A stretch of 64,000 nt of DNA, taken from positions 32,045 through 96,044 of the forward strand of contig JAFKJB010000017.1 in NCBI GenBank assembly GCA_017306155.1. The letters run 5' to 3'. Under the pieces are notes generated by a model that was not told the origin of the DNA, did not search any database, and saw only the letters and a list, made by a program, of their open reading frames with translations. Below, one piece after another: positions 18,537 through 27,993 of this stretch; the stretch's first letter is position 1, and every line of letters begins with the position of its first letter. The DNA is from Nitrosospira multiformis (GTDB lineage: Bacteria > Pseudomonadota > Gammaproteobacteria > Burkholderiales > Nitrosomonadaceae). Both the position numbers and the translations under genes were made by a program.

Positions 18537-19907
18537 ATGGCCGGTATTGGTTTCGAAATCCGCAAAATCCTGGAGCGCGACAATTACTGGTCGGTGTTGC
18601 GAGCCTATGGTTATGCCGGTCTGGTCAGCGGTGGTCCATGGGTGCTCTCGATTCTGAGCATCATGATGATAGGCGTTCTTGCCGTCATGCTGGGGGTGGA
18701 ACAGCATGAAGTGAATGCCTTTCAGATCTGCGTTACCTACATGATGGCGGGTTCGCTGATCTGGACCGGGGGTATGCAGCTCATGTTCACGCGGTTTGTC
18801 GCGGACCGGACTTATGCCGATGACAAGGCAGAGGTGCTGCCCAATCTGTTCGGCGTCCTGATGCTGACCATGGTGGGCGGCTTTATGTGGGCGGCACCCT
18901 TCATCTTCTCGCTTTTCACCGGACCGTTTTTCCAGCAACTGTTGCTCCTGTGCAATTTTGTCGTGCTGAGCGGGATGTGGATTGTCCTCATCTTCCTGTC
19001 AGGAATGAAGGCTTATAAGCGCATCATCTGGACCCTGGCCAAGGGTTATTCCCTGGGAATTGCAGTCGGACTCCTGGCATCGCCGTGGGAACTCAACGGG
19101 TTGTTGCTAGGCGTACTGACCGGTCACGGCTATCTGCTGTTTTCATTCCTGCATCATATCGTGCGGGAATATCCTGGAAATTCCCTGCTCAAGTTCGATT
19201 TTCTCGATCGAAGCCAGAGCTTTTACAGTCTGTTTGCGGTGGGCACGCTCTATTACCTGGCGGTGTGGATTGACAAATTCATCTTCTGGTTCGTGCCCTA
19301 CACTTCCGAGGCAGTTATTGGTCCATTGCGCGCGTCCATCATCTACGATCTTCCCATTTTTCTGGCCTATCTGTTCATCCTGCCGGGGATGGCCGTATTT
19401 CTGGTGAGCATAGAAGCGGATTTCGCCGAACAGCACGAACGTTTTTACCGTGCTGTGCGTGAAGGCGACACACTGATGCATATCGAATACAGACGTAACC
19501 AGATGGTATATGCCGCGCGGCAGGGCATCTACGAAATCTTCAAAGTGCAGGGCTTGACGGTAGTGCTGTGCCTTCTGTGGGGCAGGGGCCTGCTGCAAAC
19601 CATTGGCATATCTCCGCTCTACATTCATTTGTTTTATATCGATGTGGTTGCAGTCAGTGTGCAGGTACTGCTGATGGCGATACTCAACATACTTTTTTAT
19701 CTCGACGCCCGGCGGGAAGTGCTGATCGTTACGGCATGTTTTTTTATAACCAACCTGCTGTTCACCGTTGCCACACTGCAACTGGGAGCTGAATCTTTCG
19801 GATACGGTTTTGCGGCATCCGTTACGTTGTCCGCATTTCTCGGCCTCTTCATCCTCTCGCACAAATTCAACCGGCTGGAGTATGAAACATTCATGCTGCA
19901 GGGCTAG
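18537..19907 (+). CDS. pelG: Pel membrane protein PelG
   Basis: A MOP-superfamily (Wzx-like) inner-membrane protein, thought to pass the growing Pel polymer across the membrane together with PelD and PelE. The 456 residues form about 12 hydrophobic helices, and the opening MAGIGFEIRKIL is typical of PelG. It is the last gene of the operon; the next plus-strand gene starts about 550 bp away. A short palindrome (GGGCTAGCCC) overlaps the stop region, but no T-run follows, so termination here is uncertain. Confidence 0.94.
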   Translation: MAGIGFEIRKILERDNYWSVLRAYGYAGLVSGGPWVLSILSIMMIGVLAVMLGVEQHEVNAFQICVTYMMAGSLIWTGGMQLMFTRFVADRTYADDKAEVLPNLFGVLMLTMVGGFMWAAPFIFSLFTGPFFQQLLLLCNFVVLSGMWIVLIFLSGMKAYKRIIWTLAKGYSLGIAVGLLASPWELNGLLLGVLTGHGYLLFSFLHHIVREYPGNSLLKFDFLDRSQSFYSLFAVGTLYYLAVWIDKFIFWFVPYTSEAVIGPLRASIIYDLPIFLAYLFILPGMAVFLVSIEADFAEQHERFYRAVREGDTLMHIEYRRNQMVYAARQGIYEIFKVQGLTVVLCLLWGRGLLQTIGISPLYIHLFYIDVVAVSVQVLLMAILNILFYLDARREVLIVTACFFITNLLFTVATLQLGAESFGYGFAASVTLSAFLGLFILSHKFNRLEYETFMLQG

Positions 19908-20461
19908 CCCGGGTCCCTCATAAATACGAGATCCAGTGCGACTCGAATCATGTGAAAATCGTTTCGTGATAATGACTTGAATCATGAAATGGAGAGCCTA
20001 GCCCGTACCGGCGCCGACGTCCGGCACCGGATTCTGCGACATTGGTGAACTCCCTCGCGCCACGCCGTGCAATGAGTGCCTCCACTTCGATCAGCATTTT
20101 CCTTCCAGTACTTCCTTCTCTGGCACTTCCCCCTCTCATACGGACTTCTATAACTGTCCACACTTTTTGACGTGAGTGATCAGGTCTGCAGTATTCACAA
20201 AATGACCACCTATACATCATAGTTCTCTTACAACGTGTGTGGTAATTTGATCTCACACTGGCCGTTGGCATCCTCTAAACCTATGCTGATCAGTCGAAGA
20301 AAGGCCACTGAGGAAAGTGTCGAGTTTGACCGCTGAATCGATCCGATTATTCGTATTTCATAATAGCCGGTCCATCAGCCGTGATAGCACGAAGCCAGAT
20401 GCTTTCGGTATGCGAGTTACCTGCTTATCCTGGAAGGGGGAAAACTTGGAAGCTCATCACC
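19908..20461. other. Gap after the pel operon, no convincing gene
   Basis: About 550 bp. A 107-codon minus-strand frame (19948-20271) is rich in Arg and Ser, has no recognisable domain and is probably not coding. The plus-strand frame of the next gene is open from 20381, but its domain starts at 20462. No RNA gene or strong terminator was identified. Confidence 0.4.
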
Positions 20462-21457
20462 ATGCAACTCACTATCCATACGATTGACGTCGAGCAGGGA
20501 GAAAGTGCGCTCGTGGTTGCGGCAGACGTGGCAACCGGGCGGCACCGGACGATATTGATCGAGGGCGGGCTGCTCGGGTATGCCGAGACAGTTCACAATT
20601 TTATCGATCCCATCCTCAGGGGTTACGGCTACTCCCTCGATCACGTTCTCGTCAGTCACTATGACAAGGATCATTCAGGGGAAGTCATAGGACTCCTGAA
20701 TGCGGACAACATGCGAGTCGTAAGCGAAACCATCTCGAACGCGGTGGCAAATGCAGCGCAATGGGCTGCAGCAGGCACTCGTCCCCAGCAGATCGCCTGT
20801 GGTGCCGTGGCCGCATCGGCAACGATCCTCGGAGCTTGCGGCCGGAACGTGAACCAGATCCTGGCAATGTGCCAGGCTGTTTTTCCCAGGGCTGCCGGGA
20901 AGACAGACGACGAGGCGGCCGAGATTGGATTTAACTATGCCCTGGAGCATACCAACGAGGTTCAGAGCTTTCCCGCTCTTGAAGTCGGCAAAACCGGAAG
21001 ACGCAGAAATATCGCAAAAATATCCGCGGTCGCTGCGGCAATTGCCATCGCGTCGGGAAACAACCCGGCTGCCGCAGCCTTCGGCGCCATCTTCCTCCTG
21101 ATTGCCAAGACGCTTCCCAATCCGCTGCGGCTCGATACCGGCGGCCGGTACTGCAACGTCCATCTTATCGATATCGAGCAGCCAGTCTGGCCATCACGAT
21201 CTGCCGAGACATACGCCGGCACGGCGCTCGGACAACACATAACGAAGGACGAGATTCTCGGGAACAGTGGAGCCGGTATGGCTCTCCCTTCCCTCCATTC
21301 TCCCGGGATGTTCTGCCGTGTGATCAGTTTCTGGGTTTGGCAAGGGATTGGCAGTAATCCCGTTCAGACCGTCTGGAGACGCAAGGCGGGAGACTGCACA
21401 TCCAACCTTGTAAGGATTTGTCAGAGAATCGTCTCATCCTTACGTGCAATATTCTAG
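20462..21457 (+). CDS. Metallo-beta-lactamase-fold hydrolase with an abnormal C-terminus
   Basis: The N-terminal half resembles the MBL-fold domain of ComEC/Rec2-type and stand-alone hydrolases: IDVEQGESALVV, then the metal motif SHYDKDH (HxDxDH). The ATG at 20462 has a GGAAG upstream and starts directly at the domain; the frame is also open upstream from 20381. The middle (about residues 90-230) is an Ala-rich insertion with a hydrophobic stretch. After NSGAGMALPS the sequence turns basic and irregular. The last codons run into the leader sequence that is duplicated in front of both RND pump genes. I infer that the 3' end was lost or shifted when that segment arose. Activity is doubtful. Confidence 0.6.
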   Translation: MQLTIHTIDVEQGESALVVAADVATGRHRTILIEGGLLGYAETVHNFIDPILRGYGYSLDHVLVSHYDKDHSGEVIGLLNADNMRVVSETISNAVANAAQWAAAGTRPQQIACGAVAASATILGACGRNVNQILAMCQAVFPRAAGKTDDEAAEIGFNYALEHTNEVQSFPALEVGKTGRRRNIAKISAVAAAIAIASGNNPAAAAFGAIFLLIAKTLPNPLRLDTGGRYCNVHLIDIEQPVWPSRSAETYAGTALGQHITKDEILGNSGAGMALPSLHSPGMFCRVISFWVWQGIGSNPVQTVWRRKAGDCTSNLVRICQRIVSSLRAIF

Positions 21458-21498
21458 GTAAATGAATTTTTTACCGAAGGCATAAGAGGGAACATAGT
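21437..21498 (+). repeat. Duplicated RND leader, copy 1
   Basis: A stretch of about 62 bp directly upstream of RND pump 1, beginning TCCTTACGTGCA and ending at the start codon, that recurs with few changes at 28392-28452 before RND pump 2. Both copies contain AGGTAAATGAATTTTTTACC and an AAGAGG(G) ribosome binding site. Its first 21 bp overlap the 3' end of the metallo-beta-lactamase-fold gene. Confidence 0.85.
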
Positions 21499-24400
21499 AT
21501 GAATCAGATCGTAATTGTCGCGTTACGGAAACCTTACACCTTCGTGGTCATGTCAATTCTGATCGTCATATTTGGGATCAGGGCGATACGGCACTCGCCG
21601 ACAGACGTCTTTCCCACCATCAAGATTCCCGTGATCTCCGTAGTCTGGGCGTACGCCGGCATGCTGCCGCTGGATGTGTCGGGTCGTATCACTTTTTACT
21701 TCGAACGCTTCCTGACTTCGACGGTGGAAGGTATCTCGGACATCGTCAGCCAGTGTTACTACGGCATCAGCATCACGAATATCTTTCTTCAGCCCCACAC
21801 CAATCTCCCTGGCGCGGAAGCGGAAGTCACAGCCATAGCCCAGACAGTTGTCAAGCAGTTGCCACCGGATATTTCCCCGCCGATGATCATGCGCCTGGAA
21901 GCCTCCCAGGTAGCGGTAGCCAGCCTGCAGGTTACCTCGGAAGAGATGACCCCGGCAGACCTCTACAACCTTTCCTATAACCAGCTCAGGCCCCTGATTG
22001 TCGTGATCCCGGGGGCGATCGTTCCGCATCCTTACGGCGGAAAGCCCAAGCAGCTTCTGGTATCCCTCGATCAGGACAAGATGCTGGCCCGCAATGTAGC
22101 GCCGACTGATGTCCATGCGGCTTTCGATCGACAGAATATCGTGCTGCCCGCGGGTGACATGAAGATCAAGCAGACCGACTGGATGGTGGCGACAAACGCG
22201 ATGCCCCCGGAGATCGAGGATTTCAACAAGATCCCGGTAAAAAGAGACGGAAATTCGTTCGTTTTCCTGCGTGACGTCGCGGATGTTCAGCTGGCAGGGC
22301 CCCCGCAAACGAACTCCGTCATCGTGGACGGGAAGCAGGCCGTCATTATTGTCGTCATGAAAAGCGGCGAGGCCTCGACCCTGGACGTGGTCGACGGCAT
22401 CAGGGCCACCCTCCCGCGGATCAAGGAGATCGTGCCGTCCCATGTGGACGTCAGGATCATCACCGATGCGTCGGTCTTCGTGCGGGAATCCATCAACGAG
22501 GTGATGCATGAGATGATGATCGCCGGCCTGCTTGTCGGCTTCATCGTCATGCTCATGCTTGGCTCATGGCGTCCCATGATAGTCGTTACGACTTCAATTC
22601 CGTTGTGTATCTTAACCTCCCTCATCTGCCTGCAGGCGCTGGGCGAATCGATGAACGTCATGACCCTGGGGGGGCTGGCGCTGGCGGTAGGGATTCTTGT
22701 CGACGACGCGACGGTGATGATCGAGAACATCGATACTCACCTGGAGATGGGCAAGGAACTCGATGAGGCAATCATCGATGCGGCAAACCAGATCGTCATT
22801 CCGACGCTGCTTGCCACATTATGCATATGCATCGTCTGGCTGCCGCTGTTCACGCTTTCCGGCGTCTCGGGCTATCTGTTCAAGCCCATGGCGCTGGCGG
22901 TGATATTCGCCATGCTGGCATCCTTCATCCTGTCGCGCACGCTCGTGCCGACCATGGCGAAATATATTATCAAGCATCCTCACGCGGAAGGGCACGGCGA
23001 AGGGCACGGCGAAGGACACGGCCAAGGACACGAAAAGGAAGGCCACCATGGCGAGGAAAAACCAGCAGGGAAGCTTGCCGGTTTTAAGCAGAAGCTACTG
23101 AGCCCCCTGGCGTTTTTTACCCATGCCCAGAAGGCTTTCGAAACACGTTTTCTTCAGTTCTGTGCCTGGTATGGCGGATTGCTCGAACGAACGATTGAAA
23201 ATCGTCGCGTGTTCGCAACGGTCATGCTGATCTTCGCGCTTTCCTCTCTGGTTCTGTTCTACTTCAACGGCCGCGATTTTTTCCCCGAGGTCAGGTCAGG
23301 AACCATCCAGATGCACATGCGGGCGCCTCTCGGCACGCGTATGGAATCCGTAAACCGCATCACCACGCTCGTTGCGAATGATATCCACGAAATGCTTCCC
23401 GGGCAGGTTGAAGGCGTCATCAGCAATTGCGGACTGCCCGTCGGCCCGCATAATCTGGCGTTTATTCCGACCCCCACGATCGGAACGCAGGATTGCGATC
23501 TGACCGTCACCCTGTTCAACGAGAAATCAGCAATATGGGATCTTCGGAAAATTCTCCATGAGGGTCTGAAGGAGCGCTATCCGGGCTCTGAATTCACCTT
23601 TCAGCCGGCCGATCTGATCGCAAAAATCCTGAATTTCGGCGCCCCTTCCCCGATTACTGTTCAGGTCAACGGGATGGATATATACGGAAACTACGAATAC
23701 GCACGCAAGCTGCAAGCCAGGCTGCGTGAAATTCCCGGTTCCTCCGATGTGGTGATCCAGCAAACCATGCGCACGCCAACCATGTTTATGGAAGGCCAAA
23801 GGACTTATGGGCTCGGTGTTGACAGAACCGAAGAGGATATCTTCCTGAATATGCTGATAACGACTAACGGAACCCAGCAGATCGACCAGAAATACTGGCT
23901 GGATCTGAGGACCGGCATGTCATACCAGATCAACATCTATCAGCCTCAACCTCAAGTTTCAAGCATCAATGAGTTGAACAGGATTCCTGTCAAATCAATG
24001 GAGAGCGGCGACCCGGATCAGAAATATCAGCTCCTCGGCAATCTGACGCAGAAATCGCCGATAGGCACGCCCGGCCTGGTCACCCACCGGGGCATCATGC
24101 CATTGATTGAAGTCTATGTTTCCGCCGAAGGACGGGGGCTGGGCGACGTGCTCGCGGATACCCAGAAAATTGTCGACGAGATGGATGAAGAAGTCCCGCG
24201 CGGCTCCGAAGTCCAAATCGCCGGGCAGGCCGCGAACATGGTCACGACCTATGGCGAACTGCTTGTCGGCCTCCTAGCGGCTGTCGTGCTGATCTATCTC
24301 ATGCTTGTCATCAACTTTCAGTCGTGGCTGATTCCCTTCATCATCATCACGGCCCTGCCCGGCGCCCTGGCAGGCATTGCCTGGGCCCTGTTCCTGACCC

Positions 24401-24801
24401 ACACGAATATTTCCGTTCCGGCCCTGACAGGCGCCATCATGGCCATGGGAACGGCCACGGCAAATTCCATACTTGTCGTGTCCTATGCGCTGGAGCGGAT
24501 CGAGATGCATGGCGATCCGCTGCTGGCCGCCGTTGAGTCCGGAAAAGCCCGTATTCGTCCTGTTCTCATGACCGCGGCCGCCATGATCATGGGCATGCTG
24601 CCGATGGCGATGGGAGGGTCCACCAATGCGCCGCTGGGCCGCGCGGTTATCGGCGGCTTGATGTTTGCAACGATATATACCCTGTTCTTTGTTCCCGTTG
24701 TGTATGCCATCATCTATTACACACGAAGCACTCCAAAAGACAAGGAAAGCGTTCAACAGGACGTTCCACTACACGGCGCTCCTCAACCGGGAGATCTCTG
24801 A
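21499..24801 (+). CDS. RND efflux pump subunit 1 (HAE-1 type)
   Basis: Inner-membrane proton-driven pump of the resistance-nodulation-division superfamily, 1,100 residues with the usual 12-helix, two-porter-domain layout. The TM4 segment holds the paired acidic residues of the proton relay (ALAVGILVDDATVMIEN). An unusual cytoplasmic loop after TM6 (about residues 492-525) is made of GEGHGEGHGQGH-type His/Gly/Glu repeats. The substrate is unknown. Such loops can bind metals, but the ligand set of heavy-metal CusA pumps is not evident. Adaptor and outer-membrane genes follow in the same operon. A near-identical paralogue starts at 28453. Confidence 0.93.
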   Translation: MNQIVIVALRKPYTFVVMSILIVIFGIRAIRHSPTDVFPTIKIPVISVVWAYAGMLPLDVSGRITFYFERFLTSTVEGISDIVSQCYYGISITNIFLQPHTNLPGAEAEVTAIAQTVVKQLPPDISPPMIMRLEASQVAVASLQVTSEEMTPADLYNLSYNQLRPLIVVIPGAIVPHPYGGKPKQLLVSLDQDKMLARNVAPTDVHAAFDRQNIVLPAGDMKIKQTDWMVATNAMPPEIEDFNKIPVKRDGNSFVFLRDVADVQLAGPPQTNSVIVDGKQAVIIVVMKSGEASTLDVVDGIRATLPRIKEIVPSHVDVRIITDASVFVRESINEVMHEMMIAGLLVGFIVMLMLGSWRPMIVVTTSIPLCILTSLICLQALGESMNVMTLGGLALAVGILVDDATVMIENIDTHLEMGKELDEAIIDAANQIVIPTLLATLCICIVWLPLFTLSGVSGYLFKPMALAVIFAMLASFILSRTLVPTMAKYIIKHPHAEGHGEGHGEGHGQGHEKEGHHGEEKPAGKLAGFKQKLLSPLAFFTHAQKAFETRFLQFCAWYGGLLERTIENRRVFATVMLIFALSSLVLFYFNGRDFFPEVRSGTIQMHMRAPLGTRMESVNRITTLVANDIHEMLPGQVEGVISNCGLPVGPHNLAFIPTPTIGTQDCDLTVTLFNEKSAIWDLRKILHEGLKERYPGSEFTFQPADLIAKILNFGAPSPITVQVNGMDIYGNYEYARKLQARLREIPGSSDVVIQQTMRTPTMFMEGQRTYGLGVDRTEEDIFLNMLITTNGTQQIDQKYWLDLRTGMSYQINIYQPQPQVSSINELNRIPVKSMESGDPDQKYQLLGNLTQKSPIGTPGLVTHRGIMPLIEVYVSAEGRGLGDVLADTQKIVDEMDEEVPRGSEVQIAGQAANMVTTYGELLVGLLAAVVLIYLMLVINFQSWLIPFIIITALPGALAGIAWALFLTHTNISVPALTGAIMAMGTATANSILVVSYALERIEMHGDPLLAAVESGKARIRPVLMTAAAMIMGMLPMAMGGSTNAPLGRAVIGGLMFATIYTLFFVPVVYAIIYYTRSTPKDKESVQQDVPLHGAPQPGDL

Positions 24802-24802
24802 C

Positions 24803-26119
24803 ATGAAAATGAAAGCATTAAGTAAAAAAACCACGACGATTATCGCGAGCGTTCTCCTTGTTTTTCTCATCTATATCGGTTACCGGGTCACTGAATCCAG
24901 GAAGCATATGGATAATTTAAAATCACAGGCGACGCAAAATGACACTCCAAGCGTGGCTATCGTCCATGCCGAACCGCTGCCCGCCAAAGAAACCATCATG
25001 CTTCCAGGGACCATCGAGGCCTGGTTTCAGGCGCCGATCTATGCCCAGGTATCCGGTTATGTCAAGATGTGGTATAAGGACTGGGGCGCGAGAGTCAAAA
25101 AAGGAGATATTCTGGCCGAAATCTACGCGCCGGCGCTCGATGCCCAGTACCGGCAAAGCAAGGCGGATCTGGCGTCGGAAATCGCGCTCAATGATCTCGC
25201 CAAACTTACCGCGGACCGGTGGATAGCCTTGCGCAAAAACCAGGCGGTATCCGAGCAATCGATTTCGGTAAAGGTGGCCGAGGCAAAAGCCCAGCAGGCA
25301 AAGGTCAATGCCGCCCGGCAAAATGTCAGTAATTTCGAGGCATTGATCAACTTCAAGACAATCGTCGCACCCTATGACGGCGTGGTCATCAACCGCGCCA
25401 TCAATGTGGGGGATTACATCAATAAGGAAGGCACTATCAGTACGCCGCAAGGTGAGGTCCGCAATCTTTATACGGTCGCGGACATCAGCCGGCTGCGGTT
25501 GTTTGTCAGCGTGCCCGAGCGGTTCGGCGCCCTGATGCATGACGGCCTGAAAGCCGATCTGACGGTGCCGCAATTTCCCAACCGGCATTTTACCGCCGAG
25601 TTTCTGACCACTGCCCGCGGCTTCAATGTGAGTACGCGTACGGTGACTACCCAGTTCGTGATTGAAAATATAGAGAAGGATCTGTGGCCCGGCTCCTATG
25701 CATCAGTCAACCTGACCGTGGATGTCGAGAATACACACCTCTCCATTCCATCCAGTTCACTGGTATTCGATGAGATGGGAACGCGAGTGGCTGTTGTAGA
25801 TGACGACAGCCGTGTTCACTTCAAGCCCATCAAAATAACCAGAATTCTCGACGCTACTGTCGAATTGAGCGAGGGCGTCACGACAGAAGACCGGATTATA
25901 AACAATCCCAGCGCGGCCCTGCTGGAAGGTGACAAGGTGACCATTGTAACGCCTGCGCCGGGATATGACATGATCAATGCTCCCCATAAGCCGGCTTCGG
26001 AGTCATCGAAACCAGCCTCACATGCAGAAACACCTCCGGAGTCATCGAAACCAGCCTCAAATGCAGAAACACCAAACCCGGAGTTAACACAAGCGTTAAA
26101 GGCATCACATGTACGATGA
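24803..26119 (+). CDS. RND membrane fusion protein (periplasmic adaptor)
   Basis: Links the RND pump to the outer-membrane channel. The frame is open far upstream, but the ATG at 24803, one base after the pump stop, gives the usual N-terminus: a basic stretch, one membrane anchor (TTTIIASVLLVFLIYIGYRV), then the lipoyl/barrel-sandwich region (MLPGTIEAWFQAPIYAQVSG), a helical hairpin (about residues 110-170) and a beta-barrel. The last 45 residues are a Pro/Ser/Glu-rich tail built from a 13-residue tandem repeat, unusual for an adaptor. It overlaps the outer-membrane factor gene by 11 bp. Confidence 0.92.
   Translation: MKMKALSKKTTTIIASVLLVFLIYIGYRVTESRKHMDNLKSQATQNDTPSVAIVHAEPLPAKETIMLPGTIEAWFQAPIYAQVSGYVKMWYKDWGARVKKGDILAEIYAPALDAQYRQSKADLASEIALNDLAKLTADRWIALRKNQAVSEQSISVKVAEAKAQQAKVNAARQNVSNFEALINFKTIVAPYDGVVINRAINVGDYINKEGTISTPQGEVRNLYTVADISRLRLFVSVPERFGALMHDGLKADLTVPQFPNRHFTAEFLTTARGFNVSTRTVTTQFVIENIEKDLWPGSYASVNLTVDVENTHLSIPSSSLVFDEMGTRVAVVDDDSRVHFKPIKITRILDATVELSEGVTTEDRIINNPSAALLEGDKVTIVTPAPGYDMINAPHKPASESSKPASHAETPPESSKPASNAETPNPELTQALKASHVR
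25999..26076 (+). repeat. 39-bp tandem repeat (two units) in the adaptor gene
   Basis: Units at 25999-26037 and 26038-26076 begin GGAGTCATCGAAACCAGCCT and differ at only a few positions. They encode the ESSKPAS(H/N)AETP repeat of the adaptor tail. The unit is a multiple of three, so copy-number change would keep the frame. Confidence 0.85.
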
Positions 26120-27920
26120 CACTCATTTGACCGTGATTGGCTTGCGGCATAAAAAAAGAATTCCTGTTTCAAACCTCTGTCGTCTCGGCGCCAGGTTTGG
26201 GGGTTCTTTACTTCTGGCAGCCAGTCTGGGGGCTTGCAACAGTCTCCCTACCCTTCCTTTTCCTGCATTCGATCTGACGCCTGCTTATCAGCCGCCTGAA
26301 TTTGTCGTTCCGGATTCCTGGGAGGGGACGAGTTCTTTCGTCAAGGCTAATCCGTCGGATGATGCGCTCCGGCCCGACTGGTGGAAGCTATATGACGATC
26401 CGGTTCTAAACAGTCTTGTAGAGCAGGGGCTTGCAGCCAATCCGGATTTGCACGCAGCGGCCGAACGGTTCGTTCAAGCGCGCAATTCAATGATGAAGGC
26501 ACGCTCTCAATATTTCCCCCAGCTCGGTTTTTCGTATGGTGGCAGCAATAACAAACAGTCCGATAAAACTCTCTTTCGTGCTCCTGGAGAACCTGACAGC
26601 GATACTCAGCATATTTTCGGCGGAATTGCATCCTGGGAACCGGATTTCTGGTCGAAATATCGGAATGCGGCACAATCCAAAATCTATCGTGCTGAAGAAC
26701 GTGCAGCCGATTATGGACTGGCACGCCTTATTCTGCAGGCGGAAATTGCATCGAATTATTTCATGCTGCGTGGACTGGATGCGCAAATTGCGATTTACCA
26801 GCAGTCGATCGGTCTCTATAAGTACTCACTGGATGTCGTGGTGACTCAATTCGAAGGCAAGATCGCCTCCAATCTCGACGTGGCGCGGGCTCAGTCGCTG
26901 CTGTTCGCTACCGAGGCGACACTGGCCCTGATGCAGGGTGACCGCAAGGTGGCGGAGCAGGCCATTGCAATTCTCCTTAATCTCGTTCCAGCCAGCTTCA
27001 AGATCGAGCCGGTACCTAACCTCCTTACCACGCATTTTAGCCTTCCAAAGACAATTCCATCCACTTTGCTTGAACGCCGCCCCGATATTGCCGCCATGGA
27101 GCGCCAGATGGCACAGGCCAATCGCAGCATTGGAATTGCACGCGCCGCCTTTTTTCCCGATGTAGCCTTCCGGCTGGGAGGAGGAATGGAAGATTCCGGG
27201 TTCAATCTGATCAGTGCAGCGAACAGTTTCTGGGCTTATGGCTCCTCTTTTTCCATTCCGCTTTTCCAGGGCGGATATCGCCGGGCTCAATTGCAGCAAT
27301 CCTGGTCGATCTATCGCGAGACAGAGAACCTATATCGTTCCACAGTGTTGAAGGCCTTTCGTGAAGTCGAAAATAACCTGGCACAGACTTATTGGATGTC
27401 TATTGCCGCCGAGCGGCAGGACGCTGCCGTCGAAGCCGCGCGTACGACACAGAACCTTACCATGGACCTCTATAAGGGCGGTCTGGCCTCCAGCCTTGAG
27501 CTCATTTATGCCCAGCTCGGCACCCTGACGGCAAGCATCGATTCTGTACAGATCAAGACTAATCGCCTGGTAGCATCGGTGGCGCTTATTCGTGCGCTTG
27601 GAGGAGGCTGGGACCGCACGCAATTACCCGCTGACGATCAGATTCAACCCTTTGGGACACTCCAATATACTGATCTTGATAAGCCAGTACCAGCCGGAGG
27701 AATTGACGTCAATGCGGATTTTGTCGATAGAGCCAACAAAAACAATAACTTGACAAGACCTTTGGTTCCGGTGAGCGGCGATGCCAATGTGGATGATCAA
27801 AGCGATGAAAGCAACAAAAACAGTACTTCGGCAACGCCTCCGGTTCTATATAGAGATCAGAGCGATGCAAGCGATACAAATAATAATCTGACAAAAGCCT
27901 CGGCTGCCCCGGTTCCATAA
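26109..27920 (+). CDS. Outer-membrane factor lipoprotein (TolC/OprM/NodT family)
   Basis: The outer-membrane channel of the tripartite pump. A signal peptide with lipobox (LAASLGAC) predicts lipidation. Two outer-membrane-efflux repeats follow, with typical segments such as DWWKLYDDPVLNSLV and LLERRPDIAAMERQMAQAN. The length of 603 residues exceeds the usual 470-500. The excess is a C-terminal tail (about residues 520-603) rich in Asn, Asp, Ser and Pro with imperfect repeats (NKNNNLT, NKNSTSATPP, TNNNLTK). Such a tail is not part of the channel fold. The ATG at 26109 overlaps the adaptor stop. Confidence 0.92.
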   Translation: MYDDTHLTVIGLRHKKRIPVSNLCRLGARFGGSLLLAASLGACNSLPTLPFPAFDLTPAYQPPEFVVPDSWEGTSSFVKANPSDDALRPDWWKLYDDPVLNSLVEQGLAANPDLHAAAERFVQARNSMMKARSQYFPQLGFSYGGSNNKQSDKTLFRAPGEPDSDTQHIFGGIASWEPDFWSKYRNAAQSKIYRAEERAADYGLARLILQAEIASNYFMLRGLDAQIAIYQQSIGLYKYSLDVVVTQFEGKIASNLDVARAQSLLFATEATLALMQGDRKVAEQAIAILLNLVPASFKIEPVPNLLTTHFSLPKTIPSTLLERRPDIAAMERQMAQANRSIGIARAAFFPDVAFRLGGGMEDSGFNLISAANSFWAYGSSFSIPLFQGGYRRAQLQQSWSIYRETENLYRSTVLKAFREVENNLAQTYWMSIAAERQDAAVEAARTTQNLTMDLYKGGLASSLELIYAQLGTLTASIDSVQIKTNRLVASVALIRALGGGWDRTQLPADDQIQPFGTLQYTDLDKPVPAGGIDVNADFVDRANKNNNLTRPLVPVSGDANVDDQSDESNKNSTSATPPVLYRDQSDASDTNNNLTKASAAPVP

Positions 27921-27962
27921 TGGCGTCTGCGGCAACATCATGACCATCAAGCAGTACCCTGA

Positions 27963-27989
27963 AAGGGTCGGCCCCTGAGGCCGACCCTT
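27963..27989 (+). terminator. Strong hairpin after the outer-membrane factor gene
   Basis: A perfect 11-bp stem (AAGGGTCGGCC paired with GGCCGACCCTT) with a 5-base loop, 43 bp after the stop of the operon. There is no T-run after it, so it may be a factor-dependent terminator or an mRNA-stabilising stem. It lies at the junction with the transposase relic. Confidence 0.6.
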
Positions 27990-27993
27990 CGTC

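Noticed and set aside
19948-20271. 107-codon minus-strand open frame after the pel operon
   Set aside because: Arg-rich composition, no ribosome binding site or domain; treated as noncoding.
21553-22509. 318-codon minus-strand open frame, with a similar one at 28861-29463
   Set aside because: Both are mirror frames of the two RND pump genes; their similarity to each other simply reflects the pump duplication.
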